Positions 36,213 through 45,945 are shown, numbered from the stretch's first letter. The stretch: DNA of 64,000 nucleotides from CAMPKL01 sp963817465 (GCA_963817465.1 CAWFOP010000014.1:124001-188000); one strand, 5' to 3'. The notes: generated by a model from the sequence alone, not told the origin. Translations and numbers: made by a program.

Positions 36213-36238
36213 GCCGCGGGAACTTTCGCTCCCGCGGC
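36213..36238 (-). terminator. Terminator-like hairpin after rpmE
   Basis: GCCGCGGGA (36213-36221) pairs perfectly with TCCCGCGGC (36230-36238). The minus strand continues TCTTCTCGTTCT, modestly T-rich. It lies 30 bases beyond the L31 stop codon. Confidence 0.6.
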
Positions 36239-36268
36239 CCTTCCGTCTTTGTGGCTCACGTGAAACTC

Positions 36269-36538
36269 TTACTTTTTTGCGGCTTCGCGGTCTTCGCGGC
36301 TCCCGTACTTCTTGCGGAAGCGCTCGACACGGCCTTCGGTGTCGACCAGTTTCTGGCGGCCGGTGTAAAACGGGTGCGAGAAGGACGAGATCGGCAAGTC
36401 GAAGGCCGGGTACTGCTTGCCCTCGAATTCGGTCGTCTTCTCGGTCTTGAGGGTCGAGCGGGTCAAGAACTCTTCGCCGGTCGTGATGTCGCGAAACACC
36501 ACCTCGCGATATTCCTTCGGATGAATGCCTTCTTTCAT
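36269..36538 (-). CDS. rpmE: 50S ribosomal protein L31 type B
   Basis: 89 residues. MKEGIHPKEYREVVFRDITT, then the conserved ISSFSHPFYTGRQKLVDTEGRVERF. It lacks the zinc-binding Cys residues of type A L31, so it is the zinc-independent type B (RpmE2). In many bacteria type B is induced under zinc limitation, but no Zur site is recognised here and no type A gene is in the window. Confidence 0.95.
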   Translation of the reverse strand: MKEGIHPKEYREVVFRDITTGEEFLTRSTLKTEKTTEFEGKQYPAFDLPISSFSHPFYTGRQKLVDTEGRVERFRKKYGSREDREAAKK

Positions 36539-36641
36539 GACTGAGCGGTCCTCACACAGCAGACGGGCGCACGATCCGGTCGCGCGCCCGCCGTTACTCT
36601 TCCGATATTAACAGCCCGGCCGGTTTCGCGACAAGCCGGCT

Positions 36642-37322
36642 TCAGCGCAGCCGCGCGAGCTCGGTTTCCAGCTTGCGCGGATCGAACTCCAGGCCCGCGC
36701 GGGAGTACTCTAACAGCCCCCGCTTGCGCAACTGACTCATGTGCTGCGTCACGATCTCCCGCGAGGTCCCGACGTGCTTGGCCAACAGGTCATGGGTTAA
36801 TGGAATCAGATGGATAACGCGCGGCGCGCCGGTCGGCTCGCCGAATCGCGACCCCAGCCGCAACAGCGCCTTCACGAGCCGTCGGGGGATGTGATCGTTG
36901 GCGAAACTCTCGATCCGCTCGTCCGCCTCGGCGAGCTTGCGGGCGATCACGCGCATCAGCGCGGGGCCCAGATCGGGCGTCCTGCCCATCAACTGGCGAA
37001 GCTCCTCGACCGACCACTCCATCACGGAGCTGCGTTCGAGAGCGATCGCCGACTCGCCGCGGGTGGGCTCGCCCAACATGCTCGAGATCCCAAAGAACGA
37101 CTCGCGTGACTCGACGTCGAGCACGGTTTCCTTGCCGTTCTCAGAGACTCGGCTGACCTTGACCGCGCCGTCGACCACCAAGAACAGGCTGTCGGCCGGG
37201 TCGGACGGACCGTAGATGGCCTTGTCCTTCTCAAAGGATTGAGGTTTCTTTCTCGGTAGAAGAACCAGCGGATCTTCCCAATATGCCATCGCTGAAATGG
37301 ATTCACTGGCGGCAGTTGCCAT
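36642..37322 (-). CDS. Crp/Fnr family transcriptional regulator
   Basis: 226 residues. An N-terminal cyclic-nucleotide-binding-like beta-roll (about 30-140, ADSLFLVVDGAVKVSRVSENGKE) and a C-terminal helix-turn-helix (about 165-226, LTHDLLAKHVGTSREIVTQHMSQLRKRGLLEYSR without insertions in the recognition helix). The canonical cAMP-binding RxS is replaced by TRGESAIAL, so the ligand is uncertain; no Cys cluster for FNR-type oxygen sensing is present. Regulates unknown targets. Start at 37322; 37289 is an alternative. Confidence 0.88.
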   Translation of the reverse strand: MATAASESISAMAYWEDPLVLLPRKKPQSFEKDKAIYGPSDPADSLFLVVDGAVKVSRVSENGKETVLDVESRESFFGISSMLGEPTRGESAIALERSSVMEWSVEELRQLMGRTPDLGPALMRVIARKLAEADERIESFANDHIPRRLVKALLRLGSRFGEPTGAPRVIHLIPLTHDLLAKHVGTSREIVTQHMSQLRKRGLLEYSRAGLEFDPRKLETELARLR

Positions 37323-37489
37323 TACAAGAACACTTCCTGCGAAGCTGAATCGAGACCCGCGTGCGGTGCAGGCCGCGGACGTCGAAGGTCTCCGCTTCAG
37401 TTGGTATGACTGCTGGAACGCGGAAAAGGTTTCGGAATTCAGACAAGGACATCGCCTTTTGAGGATCTAGGGCATAGCCGTCGACCGTT

Positions 37490-37738
37490 TCAGCCCTTCT
37501 TGAGGTTGAGGTTGATGGCGTCGAGCAAGCGCGAATGCACCTCCGTCGGCATCGGATGGCAGTCGACGCTTTGAAAGATCTCAACGGTGCGCTTGGTCTC
37601 GTCGAACAGCACCCAGCAGTTCGGGCACTTCGCCAGGTGAGCTTCGAGCGAAACCCTGACTTCCGGCTCGAGGTCGCCGTCGATGTAGTCGGACAGGTCG
37701 TCGAGAAACGACTTACACGTGATTTTCTGCTGGGCCAT
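37490..37738 (-). CDS. Zinc-finger anti-sigma factor
   Basis: 82 residues. CKSFLDDLSDYIDGDL followed by EAHLAKCPNCWVLFDE gives the HxxxCxxC zinc site of the zf-HC2 anti-sigma domain. It overlaps the ECF sigma gene upstream by 26 bases, the normal arrangement for a sigma/anti-sigma pair. Unlike membrane-bound anti-sigma factors it has no transmembrane helix, so it acts as a soluble sensor, possibly of redox state or zinc. Confidence 0.87.
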   Translation of the reverse strand: MAQQKITCKSFLDDLSDYIDGDLEPEVRVSLEAHLAKCPNCWVLFDETKRTVEIFQSVDCHPMPTEVHSRLLDAINLNLKKG

Positions 37739-38336
37739 AGGGTTTCAACCGGCGTCGGATTTTGTCGCGAAGTTGGAGACGGGCGCGAAGCAGCCGCGAC
37801 TTCACCGCCGAAATCGAGAGGTCGAGCATCTCGGCCGTTTCCTCGGTGGAGAGGCCCTCGACGTCCCGCAGGACGAAGACCGTGCGGTAGCCCTCGGCCA
37901 GCGAATCGATCGCGTTCTCCAGGATCTCGCGCGTTTCCAGACGACTGAGGGATTCCTCGGGGTCCTCGCCGTCCGAGGCTACTTCGCGCTTGATGGGATT
38001 TTCGTCGGTCTCGATCTCTTCGTCGAGAGAGACCGTTTTGGAACTCTTCCGCCTCCGGAGCCGCATGAGCGACTCGTTCACGGCGATGCGGACCAGCCAG
38101 GTGTAGAACTGAGAATTGCCCTCGAACTGGTCGAGCCTGGAGTAGGCCTTCAGGAACGCGTCCTGCAAGACGTCTTCGGTCTCGGCGTCGTTCTTGGTGA
38201 TATGCCGCGCGAGTCGGAAGATTTTGCGGGCGTGGCGATTGACGAGCTCGTCAAAAGCCTCGTTCTCGCCGGCCCGCACTCGCTCGACTAGCTCGAGATC
38301 GGTCGGTTCGGCCGTCGCCGTGATCGCATCCGCCAT
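37713..38336 (-). CDS. ECF sigma factor, RpoE-like
   Basis: 207 residues with region 2 (about 25-95: FDELVNRHARKIFRLARHI, DAETEDVLQDAFLKAY) and region 4 (about 135-195: AIDSLAEGYRTVFVLRDVEG, STEETAEMLDLSISAVKSRL). The linker of about 30 residues between them is acidic (EEIETDENPIKREVASDGED). Start at 38336 (MADAIT). With the overlapping zf-HC2 gene it forms a stress-response switch; its promoter targets cannot be read from the window. Confidence 0.93.
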   Translation of the reverse strand: MADAITATAEPTDLELVERVRAGENEAFDELVNRHARKIFRLARHITKNDAETEDVLQDAFLKAYSRLDQFEGNSQFYTWLVRIAVNESLMRLRRRKSSKTVSLDEEIETDENPIKREVASDGEDPEESLSRLETREILENAIDSLAEGYRTVFVLRDVEGLSTEETAEMLDLSISAVKSRLLRARLQLRDKIRRRLKPYGPAENHV

Positions 38337-38494
38337 GCCGTCCCGCAAACGTCATTCTGACGCTCGGCGGGACGTCGGGGCAAGCGCCGCGGCGATTCGC
38401 TCGCATGACCCGCGGCTCGACAATCGCTACAATCAAGGGCTGACGCGGGTCTCCGCGTCGGTCAACCCACCCCTCGAGATTCAAGGAGTAGAGA

Positions 38495-38893
38495 ATGCTT
38501 TCGATTCGCGGCGCTATTTGTCTCGCCGGACTTTTCGCTTTCGCCGGGAGCGGTTTCGCCGGCGAGAAGAAGCTCATGCACTGCTTCGCGTTCACGCAGC
38601 TCGATGACGCCAAAGACGCCGACTGGGACGCCTTCTTCAAGGCGACCGACGAGATGGTCGAGAAGGTCGACGGCCTCAACAAGGTTTGGTACGGCAAGCT
38701 GCGCAGCCCCCTTGCCCAATACGGGAAAAGCCAAGAGGAACCGACTGTGCGCCAGTGGGGCGTCTGCATGGAGATGGACGACGAAGCCACGCTCGAAAAA
38801 TACGCTGAAAACGAGGCGCATACGGCTTGGGTCGAAGCCTACGCGAAGGTGCGCAAGCCCGGCACGACGACCTACGACATCCTAGGTCAGTAG
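38495..38893 (+). CDS. Exported Dabb (stress-responsive alpha/beta-barrel) protein
   Basis: 132 residues. ATG follows AAGGAG. Signal peptide about 1-22 (cleavage near GFAGEKK), then a single Dabb domain: MHCFAFTQLDDAKDADWDAF, VDGLNKVWYGKL, YAENEAHTAWVEAYAKVRKP. Dabb proteins form dimeric barrels and are mostly uncharacterised; export is common for relatives in Acidobacteria and Planctomycetes. It lies divergent to the ECF sigma gene, so it may be a regulated target, which is inference. Confidence 0.85.
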   Translation: MLSIRGAICLAGLFAFAGSGFAGEKKLMHCFAFTQLDDAKDADWDAFFKATDEMVEKVDGLNKVWYGKLRSPLAQYGKSQEEPTVRQWGVCMEMDDEATLEKYAENEAHTAWVEAYAKVRKPGTTTYDILGQ

Positions 38894-38901
38894 ACCGCCC
38901 G

Positions 38902-39336
38902 ATGAACGAGCCGGTCCAGACCGCTCGGATCAACTTCCGCTTCGAATGTCGACCCGGTTGCGTGAACTGCTGCACGCGGCCGGGCGACGTCTTCTTGACG
39001 GCCGAGGACCGCGACCGCATCGCCGCTCATCTCGGCATGAGCGCCGCCGAGTTCGAGCGGCGATATTGCGACCACGACCCCGACGGTTTGCTGCGGCTGA
39101 CCAATCCTTCCTCGAATAGCTGCCATTTCTTGCTCGAGGGCGGCTGCGCCGTCCACGACGTCAAGCCGTTGCAGTGCCGCACCTTCCCGTTTTGGCCTGA
39201 GAACGTTCGATCCAGGCAGGCCTGGAAGGGTGTGCGCGGCTACTGTCCGGGAATCGGCGTCGGCCAGATCCTGCCGCTCGAGACGGTCGTCGCCGCGGCG
39301 CAGGCCTGCGCAGACGCCTTCCCTGAGATCGAATGA
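38902..39336 (+). CDS. YkgJ-like cysteine cluster protein
   Basis: 144 residues, only eight bases after the Dabb gene. The N-terminal CRPGCVNCCTRPGDVFLT motif (CxxxCxxCC) and later CAVHDVKPLQCRTFPFW match the YkgJ/UPF0153 family, predicted to bind iron or zinc. The Cys set at about 18-25, 80, 90 and 116 is complete. Function is unknown; members are loosely described as Fe-S oxidoreductases. Confidence 0.88.
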   Translation: MNEPVQTARINFRFECRPGCVNCCTRPGDVFLTAEDRDRIAAHLGMSAAEFERRYCDHDPDGLLRLTNPSSNSCHFLLEGGCAVHDVKPLQCRTFPFWPENVRSRQAWKGVRGYCPGIGVGQILPLETVVAAAQACADAFPEIE

Positions 39337-39420
39337 CACTGCGCCGACCGCCAAGGCCGCTTCCCCTCCGACCGCTTTCCGGCCGTCGCCGACCTCGACT
39401 TCTGAAATCGATCAGCGCCG

Positions 39421-40443
39421 TTAGTCGGAAAGCTTCGGGCGGTAGCCGTTGCGGGTTCGGATGCGGTGGCGCCTGAGGTTTTCACCGACCAGTTGGACCT
39501 CGATGTTGCGCCAGCCGACGTTGGGGTTGCTCTGCGGATAGTAGGTGAGCGTGTAGGAGCTCGCCAGCTCTTCGCGAATCGACACGAAGGCCTCCGACTG
39601 CCGTTGCCAGGTCTTCGCGAAGAAAGCCCGCCCTCCCGTTCTCGCCGTGATGCGGCGGAACGCGTTGCTCGACACCGGATCCTTGTTGAGCTCTTTGGTC
39701 GAGATGACGTAGATCGGGATGCCCTCATCCTCGGCGATGGCGCCGACGTCGTCGGGACCCACGCTCGAGGCCGTGTCCGGGCCGTTCGAGAACACGATGA
39801 TGACCTTGCGGCCGGTGACTTCCGACGCATCCCGCAAGGTGAGCAGCAAGGCGTTGTAAAGGGCCGTCTCGTCGCCCGCGACCGCGCTTCGCAGGCCTCG
39901 CAAGGCGTTGAGCCGCTCGTCGGTCAGCTCGGCGTGACGGGTGACGTTGCGACTGAAGCCGTAGACCGCCACCGAGTCCGCGCCGTCGAGCTCGCGGATG
40001 AAGTCCGCGATCGCATCCTCGGCGTAAACGAACGTGCGGTACATGAAGTTGCTGGTGTCGAAAAGGACGAAGACGTTGGTTCCGGCGAAGGCCGAGTCGC
40101 CCGCCAAGGCCATTTCCGGGGCCGGAGCCTCCTCCGGGCCGGGCTTGGGTTCCAGATCGCGCTTCTTGATCTCGGCAACGCGGACCGGCGCCGCATTGCC
40201 CTCGGCGAAGCTCGAAACCGTCTGCTCGATGCCGTCTTCGAACACCCGGAAATCGTCCGGTCCGAGTCCCTGGATGTAGCGGCCGCGGCGGTCCGTCACC
40301 GTCACGTTGAGCACCACCAAGTCGACTTCGACGCGGAACAACGTGTCTTGTTGCGCAACCACGGGTTCGAGGGCGATAAAGGCCCCCGCGCCCAGCACGG
40401 CCGCGAGCGAAAGCGGAACAATCGTCTTGTGCAAGCGCTTCAC
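39421..40443 (-). CDS. VWFA-related Acidobacterial domain protein (TIGR03436)
   Basis: 340 residues, exported (signal about 1-30). VDLVVLNVTVTDRRGRYIQGL and DDFRVFEDGIEQTVSSF open the TIGR03436 domain; a von Willebrand A core follows with FVLFDTSNFMYR. Note that the usual MIDAS pattern DxSxS reads DTSNF here, so metal binding may be weakened. The C-terminus SSYTLTYYPQSNPNVGWRNIEVQL matches the other family members in the window. Function unknown; likely periplasmic or cell-surface adhesion or scaffolding. It starts 26 bases after the large upstream gene. Confidence 0.9.
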   Translation of the reverse strand: MKRLHKTIVPLSLAAVLGAGAFIALEPVVAQQDTLFRVEVDLVVLNVTVTDRRGRYIQGLGPDDFRVFEDGIEQTVSSFAEGNAAPVRVAEIKKRDLEPKPGPEEAPAPEMALAGDSAFAGTNVFVLFDTSNFMYRTFVYAEDAIADFIRELDGADSVAVYGFSRNVTRHAELTDERLNALRGLRSAVAGDETALYNALLLTLRDASEVTGRKVIIVFSNGPDTASSVGPDDVGAIAEDEGIPIYVISTKELNKDPVSSNAFRRITARTGGRAFFAKTWQRQSEAFVSIREELASSYTLTYYPQSNPNVGWRNIEVQLVGENLRRHRIRTRNGYRPKLSD

Positions 40444-40469
40444 AATCTCGGTCTCCCCAGCAACAGCCG

Positions 40470-43400
40470 TTAGTTTAGTCCCGCTTGAAGCGCCCCGTTC
40501 GAGGACGCGCGGATTTCCTGGCGGACATCGTCGCCGATCGTGCGCATCGCGTGCAACAGCGCCGGCCAGTCATCCAGGTGGGTGGCGAAGATGCGCTCGA
40601 TAGACCGCTTGGTCCACTCGGGCACCCGCAGATTCATGTCGGCGGGCGGCAATCCGGCTTCGTCGGTCAGGGCCGCCCAATACAGGTTGGTCGACTCCCA
40701 GCTTTCCGCCAAGATCCGGCTCGAGTACCCCATCATCGTCGGGAAAAGCGGCAAGTGCAACAACTCGGTGCGGTAGGCGCCCGCCAGCTCGGGGTGCGGC
40801 ACTCCGAAGATGCCTTCGATGCGCTGCGCCGACACAGCGTCGCCGGCCGACTTTTGAAGTTCCGCGATCTCCCCCGCGAAGGGATCGCCCACGCGCGCCA
40901 TCAGGTCCGCGTCCTGCCCCAGCGTTTGCGCCAGCCAGAAGGCCTCCTCGGGAGTGACGGATTCCACGGCGTCTTCCACGCGGCCCGCCCGGAAGCGAGC
41001 GTCGATCTCCCAGAGGCGGCCGGGCTTGACGCGCTCGCGCAGCGCGGCGAACGCTCGCTTGTGCAATTCTTCGTCGACGGCGCATTGGGCGATCAGCGAT
41101 CGCCCCAACCGCAGGCGCAACGCCGCGTAATGCAATTGCGCACGGCTGACGCCCCACCACCGCGGCACCGTCGCGTCCAGCAGCACCTGCGGCGCCAGGT
41201 CTTGCCAGATCAGCGCCTGCCGTTGGGTCGGCACCAGGAAGTTCTGCTCGGCGTCGTTGAGCGCGTAGGCCAGACCGGCCAACGAGCCGACCAGTCGGCC
41301 GCCGGCGCTGGCCGGCCAGCCGATGCCTTGCATGCGCGCCGTCTCCCAGGTCCGCGATCCTTCGGGGCCGACGAAGTCATGGCTGCGCACGAACAGCGGG
41401 CTCGATCGCACCAGCTCGCCGCCTGGCGGCGCATAGTAGGCATAGACCAAACCGACCAGCGTGTCGCGCAAGATCGGCGCCAGGTCGCCGCGGATCTCGA
41501 GCAGCTTCTTGGGGTCGCCCTGCGCCTTGTCGACCGAGCGATTCAGGTTCAGGTCGCGCTGGCGCCGGATGTGATCGTCGACCCAGTTGCCGCCCGCCAT
41601 GGCGTTGGCTTCCGGTGTGGAGAGTTGCGACTGCGGCAGTCGCACCTCCGAGATCGTTCCGGCCAAGCGGTTGGCCATGGCGACGTTGAATGTCTCCCCG
41701 CGCGAGACGCGCTCGAGGTGGTCGGCCAAGTCGAAAATCGTCTTGAGCGAAACCAACCGCTGCTGATTGAACAGGTTGTTGAGACGCGTTTTGAGAGCTT
41801 CGTGCTGCTGCTGTTCGCCGTCGGCGGGGCTGCCGGCGAGCAAATCGACGAGCGTCTGTTGGGGCGACAGCTCTGAGTTTGCGCCCGCGGCGGCGAGCAG
41901 CCGCAAGACCCCTGCGCGAGCCGTCGTAAAGAGCGCGTCGTCGTCTTTCACGTCGCTAAACGGCGTTGAGATATCGCGCAACGAGGCGTCAGCCTGCTCG
42001 CTCGGAATTTGGCCTTGCCGCACGAGGACTTGCCACAGGGCGACAAGCCCCTGTTGGCAGCCGACCACATCGCCGCGGCGGCGCGTGTTGTTGATCTTGT
42101 CGATTACTTCCAGCGAGGTTAGGAACGAGTTGATCGTCTCGTCGCTCAACCGCGGCGCCTCGCTCAGGAAGACGAACTGCTCGCCGAACTTCGGGTAATC
42201 CAGCAAGAGATGCGAAACCGTTTCCGGTTTCAACGGCTGCGCGCGATTGCGATCGAGGTTGGTGATCGCGAGGAAAATGTGGAGCGGTTCGTTCTCCACC
42301 ACTTTGCGCGACATCGCGAACAGCGCTTCAAAAACGTCTTCCGGCGTGGACCAATTGGCGGCGGACTTGGTCAGCTTACCGTCGTACTTGCCGTGGGGAT
42401 GGCGCACGAACAGGTCGCGCCACATCGTAATGCCGCCGGGAATGTTCGGCGAGCCGTCGGACCGGAAATCCACCCGCGAGACGAGCATCAGCAGCTCGGC
42501 GGTCGCGCGAAAGATCGGGCGGGCGGGACCGGGCGAGGTGACGCGTCCCCGCAAACCGTTGTAGAAACGCTCCATGCGGGCCGGTTCCGAGAAGTAGGCG
42601 AGCGCGGGACCGGTGGCGCGCGCCAGCGCGTCGTAGTAGGCCGCCAGCCAGCCGTCGTCGGTCTCGATCAGAGCCTGCAAGAACTTGGCGCCGTTGGCCG
42701 GGTCTTCGCCGGCGAGCTTCTTCCAGGTCGCCGCCGAGCGTTGGGCGCCGGGAACCACGGCGCGACCTTCGCGGATCTCAAAGCTCTCGCCGAAGAAGTC
42801 CATCACGTTGGCGTAGTTCTTCAAGCGCTGCGCCGGAACCGTCTGGCGCAAGGCCGTCGCCGTCGGGCGGTGCATCTTCGACATGGCGACGTAGAGTCGC
42901 GCCAGAGCCGGATCGGATAGGAACACGTCGATGAAATCGCCCTCGGCTTTCTTGTCGGCGGCTTCCGTCCAGTACTCCGGCCCAAACAGCACGGGCAGGC
43001 GCGTCATGCCGTAGGTTTGATGAAACGGGACTTCCCGGCGGTACGCGTCCTCGAGCTCGGCCAGCGGAAAGGCGGAATCGATCGAAAGGAAGGCGCGCGA
43101 GGGGTTGACCGTCTCGAGCACGGCTTGCGGGCCGCATTCGCCGCGCAGCCGGTAGCCAAGCGTCTTGAGCAAAGTCGCGGTCGCTTCGGACTCGCACTCG
43201 GCGATGTCGATGACGTTGTCGTCGCCGGCGATCTGGCGCAACTCGCGGGCTTGCGTCAGGTACTGCCGCAACAGCTTCAAGTACTCGGTTTCTTCCAGCG
43301 CTTCCCCGCCCCGCATCGTGCGATAGCCGCCGGTGACGATGTTGCGCGCCAAGGCCGGTAACAGTTGGTCGGGGTGCAGGTCGGTCGACAGCGCGGCCAT

Positions 43401-43877
43401 GCGCAGGAAACCGTCGAAGATGCCGGGGATTTCGGCGTACCCGTAGCCTTCGCGTTCGGGATCACTCGTTTCACCTGCGGGCGGCGCCAGTGCGGACCAG
43501 TTCGATCCGCCCGCTTGCCGCACGGTCTCGACGGCGTCACGAGCGATGTCGACCTTGCCGTCGTACATCGCCAGGACCGCGATGCGCGAGGCGATCCGCC
43601 GTTTGGCTTCGTCGGTCGAGGCGGCGTCCAGCGCTTCCTGGTAGGCCTTGAGAGCGTCGGGGTCGCCGCGGCTGTCGAGAAACTGTGCACGCTGCGTCAG
43701 CAGCGCGGCGTTGTTCGGACTGTCGGCGACCGCTTGCGCGAGGCGACTCTTCGCCTCTTGCACCTTCCCCTCCGCGGCGAGCCGATCCGCTTCAGCGGCC
43801 GGCCCGGAGCCCCCCTGCCCCGCAAGAATCTGCGCGAACAAAACGCCAACGGTTGCGCACACCCATGTCTGTCGCAT
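40470..43877 (-). CDS. Large exported protein of unknown function with N-terminal TPRs
   Basis: 1135 residues, intact. Signal peptide about 1-20 (VLFAQILAGQG). Residues about 25-130 look like tetratricopeptide repeats (EADRLAAEGKVQEAKSRLAQ, NNAALLTQRAQFL, DALKAYQEALDAAS). The remaining 1000 residues are mainly helical, Arg/Glu/Leu-rich, with no membrane helix, Cys motif or catalytic signature that I recognise. It is followed after 26 bases by a VWFA-domain gene and may share an operon. I do not recognise the family; similar hypothetical proteins probably exist in Acidobacteria only. Confidence 0.85.
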   Translation of the reverse strand: MRQTWVCATVGVLFAQILAGQGGSGPAAEADRLAAEGKVQEAKSRLAQAVADSPNNAALLTQRAQFLDSRGDPDALKAYQEALDAASTDEAKRRIASRIAVLAMYDGKVDIARDAVETVRQAGGSNWSALAPPAGETSDPEREGYGYAEIPGIFDGFLRMAALSTDLHPDQLLPALARNIVTGGYRTMRGGEALEETEYLKLLRQYLTQARELRQIAGDDNVIDIAECESEATATLLKTLGYRLRGECGPQAVLETVNPSRAFLSIDSAFPLAELEDAYRREVPFHQTYGMTRLPVLFGPEYWTEAADKKAEGDFIDVFLSDPALARLYVAMSKMHRPTATALRQTVPAQRLKNYANVMDFFGESFEIREGRAVVPGAQRSAATWKKLAGEDPANGAKFLQALIETDDGWLAAYYDALARATGPALAYFSEPARMERFYNGLRGRVTSPGPARPIFRATAELLMLVSRVDFRSDGSPNIPGGITMWRDLFVRHPHGKYDGKLTKSAANWSTPEDVFEALFAMSRKVVENEPLHIFLAITNLDRNRAQPLKPETVSHLLLDYPKFGEQFVFLSEAPRLSDETINSFLTSLEVIDKINNTRRRGDVVGCQQGLVALWQVLVRQGQIPSEQADASLRDISTPFSDVKDDDALFTTARAGVLRLLAAAGANSELSPQQTLVDLLAGSPADGEQQQHEALKTRLNNLFNQQRLVSLKTIFDLADHLERVSRGETFNVAMANRLAGTISEVRLPQSQLSTPEANAMAGGNWVDDHIRRQRDLNLNRSVDKAQGDPKKLLEIRGDLAPILRDTLVGLVYAYYAPPGGELVRSSPLFVRSHDFVGPEGSRTWETARMQGIGWPASAGGRLVGSLAGLAYALNDAEQNFLVPTQRQALIWQDLAPQVLLDATVPRWWGVSRAQLHYAALRLRLGRSLIAQCAVDEELHKRAFAALRERVKPGRLWEIDARFRAGRVEDAVESVTPEEAFWLAQTLGQDADLMARVGDPFAGEIAELQKSAGDAVSAQRIEGIFGVPHPELAGAYRTELLHLPLFPTMMGYSSRILAESWESTNLYWAALTDEAGLPPADMNLRVPEWTKRSIERIFATHLDDWPALLHAMRTIGDDVRQEIRASSNGALQAGLN

Positions 43878-44049
43878 AACGCAAAACCCGTCCCCTCATG
43901 CCGCGCTTCAGGGCCACCCAAGACGCGGCGAATTGAGATCGCGCCGACACGAGGCGACGACAATCCGGTTTACAGTGTATACGCCTACCTGGGGGGGAAG
44001 CCAAAAGTCGACATGTAAATCTATCACCCGTATCGCCCTGCGATATCCC

Positions 44050-45906
44050 TTACCGCTTAGCCTGCAGGGAATCGAAGACGCGTAGGGCCTGCGCGGGCCC
44101 CACGGCCGCCGTGAGCTCTTCGAGCGTGCTGCAGCGCACCTTCTCCAGGCTCCCGAAGCGCCGCAGCAGCAATTGCGCGGTTTTCTCGCCGACTCCCGGA
44201 ATATCAGTCAAGGCCGAGCGGATGCGCGAGGCCTTGCGGCGCTGCCGGTGAAACGTGACGGCGAAGCGGTGAGCCTCGTCGCGGATCTGCTGGATCATGC
44301 GCAACACGGGGGAATAGCGCTCCAGCCGAAGCGGCTCGTCCTCTTGCCCGAAGACGTAGAGCAGCTCCTCTTTTTTGGCGATCGCGGCAAGCGGCTGCGT
44401 CGTCAAGCCCAGCTCTTCCAAGGCCGCCGCGGCCGCATGCAACTGGCCGACGCCGCCGTCGATCAACACCAGTGAGGGCATCGGTTTGCTTTCAGCTTGC
44501 AGACGGCCGTAGCGCCGCCCGACGACCTCGCGCATCGCCGCGAAGTCGTCGTTGCCGTACTTGCCCTTGCCTTCGGCGCGCCGCACGATGAACTTGCGAT
44601 AGTCCGACTTCTTCATTTGGCCGTCTTCCCAAACGACCATCGAGGCGACCACATCGCTGCCTTGGATGTGAGAAATATCGAAGCACTCGATACGCGCGGG
44701 CGCCTCGGGGTCCTCGGGCTCGGGCAAGTTGAGAGCGTCGCGCCATGCGGCGACCAAGTCCTCGACCGAGGGCTTCATGATGCGGAAGCGCTGCTCGAAG
44801 GCGTGCTTGGCATTGCTGACGGCCAGATCGAGCATCGCCTTCTTCGGGCCGCGCTGCGGAATCGAGATCTCCACCTTGCGCCCGCGCTTCTCGCTGAGCA
44901 GCTCCGCCAGCAGCTCCTGGTCTTCGAACGGCTCGGGCACGTGAATCAGCGACGGAACATACTGGGCGTCGAGGTAGATCTGCATCAGCAGATTGCCCAG
45001 AAAGTCGGACATCTCGAACCGCTCGACGTCTTCCCAGTAGTATTCGCGGCGGTCGACGACGCGCCCGTTGCGCATGTGGAACAAGTTGGCGGCGACCAGC
45101 GGCGGCTCGGCGTAGACCCCGTAAATGTCCACGTCGGCCCCCTCGACCGCGGCGACGCGCTGGCGCTCTTTCATCTCTTCGACGGTCGAGATGAGGTCGC
45201 GGATCTTCGCGGCGCGCTCGAACTCCATGTTTTCCGAAGCGTCGAGCATGCGGGCGCGCAGGTCTTTCGTCAGATCGGCGTGGCGGCCCGCCAGGAACGC
45301 CTTGACGTCGCTGACCGCCTGCGCATAGGTCGCTTCGTCGGTCAGACCTTCCACGCACGGGCCCCAGCAGCGCTGGATATGGAACTCGAGGCACGGCCGC
45401 GGGTGGAAGCGCGTCAGGTCGATGCGGCACGACGGCACCTTGAAGTGACGGTGAATGAAGTGCACCAGCCGGTGCGCCAAATTGCCGGGGAAGTAGGGGC
45501 CGAAGTACGTCGAGCCGTCCTTTTTGAGGCGACGCGTGACGTAGACGCGCGGCCAGCGCTCGTTGGTCAGCTTGATGTACGGATAGGTCTTGTCGTCGCG
45601 CAGCAGCACGTTGAAGCGCGGCTGGCGCTCCTTGATGAGGTTGTTCTCGAGGGCCAGCGCCTCTTTCTCATTGGCGACCGAGATGTACTCGATGTCGACG
45701 GCGTCGGCGATCAGGCTGCCGGTCTTGGCGTCCGCCAGGCGCTCTTCAAGGAAGTAGCTGCGGACGCGGTCGCGCAGGCTCTTGGCCTTGCCGACGTAGA
45801 TGACCTCGCCGGCGGCGTTTTTGTAGAGGTACACGCCCGGCGCCGACGGCATCGAGGATGCGATGTTCTTGAGCTTTTCCCAGCGCGCGGAAGGGTGTGC
45901 AGGCAC
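44050..45906 (-). CDS. uvrC: Excinuclease ABC subunit C
   Basis: 618 residues from a GTG at 45906, the usual size. GIY-YIG nuclease (about 15-95: PGVYLYKNAAGEVIYVGKAKSLRDRV) for the 3' incision, UVR domain (MEFERAAKIRDLI) contacting UvrB, RNase H-like C-terminal nuclease for the 5' incision (ECFDISHIQGSDVVASMVVW) and a helix-hairpin-helix tail (TDIPGVGEKTAQLLLRRFGS). The start is uncertain: upstream codons to 45957 are possible but not conserved. UvrA and UvrB are not in the window. Confidence 0.95.
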   Translation of the reverse strand: MPAHPSARWEKLKNIASSMPSAPGVYLYKNAAGEVIYVGKAKSLRDRVRSYFLEERLADAKTGSLIADAVDIEYISVANEKEALALENNLIKERQPRFNVLLRDDKTYPYIKLTNERWPRVYVTRRLKKDGSTYFGPYFPGNLAHRLVHFIHRHFKVPSCRIDLTRFHPRPCLEFHIQRCWGPCVEGLTDEATYAQAVSDVKAFLAGRHADLTKDLRARMLDASENMEFERAAKIRDLISTVEEMKERQRVAAVEGADVDIYGVYAEPPLVAANLFHMRNGRVVDRREYYWEDVERFEMSDFLGNLLMQIYLDAQYVPSLIHVPEPFEDQELLAELLSEKRGRKVEISIPQRGPKKAMLDLAVSNAKHAFEQRFRIMKPSVEDLVAAWRDALNLPEPEDPEAPARIECFDISHIQGSDVVASMVVWEDGQMKKSDYRKFIVRRAEGKGKYGNDDFAAMREVVGRRYGRLQAESKPMPSLVLIDGGVGQLHAAAAALEELGLTTQPLAAIAKKEELLYVFGQEDEPLRLERYSPVLRMIQQIRDEAHRFAVTFHRQRRKASRIRSALTDIPGVGEKTAQLLLRRFGSLEKVRCSTLEELTAAVGPAQALRVFDSLQAKR

Positions 45907-45945
45907 AGGCGGACTTCTAATTTTAGCCGGGACGTCAAAAAGCTC

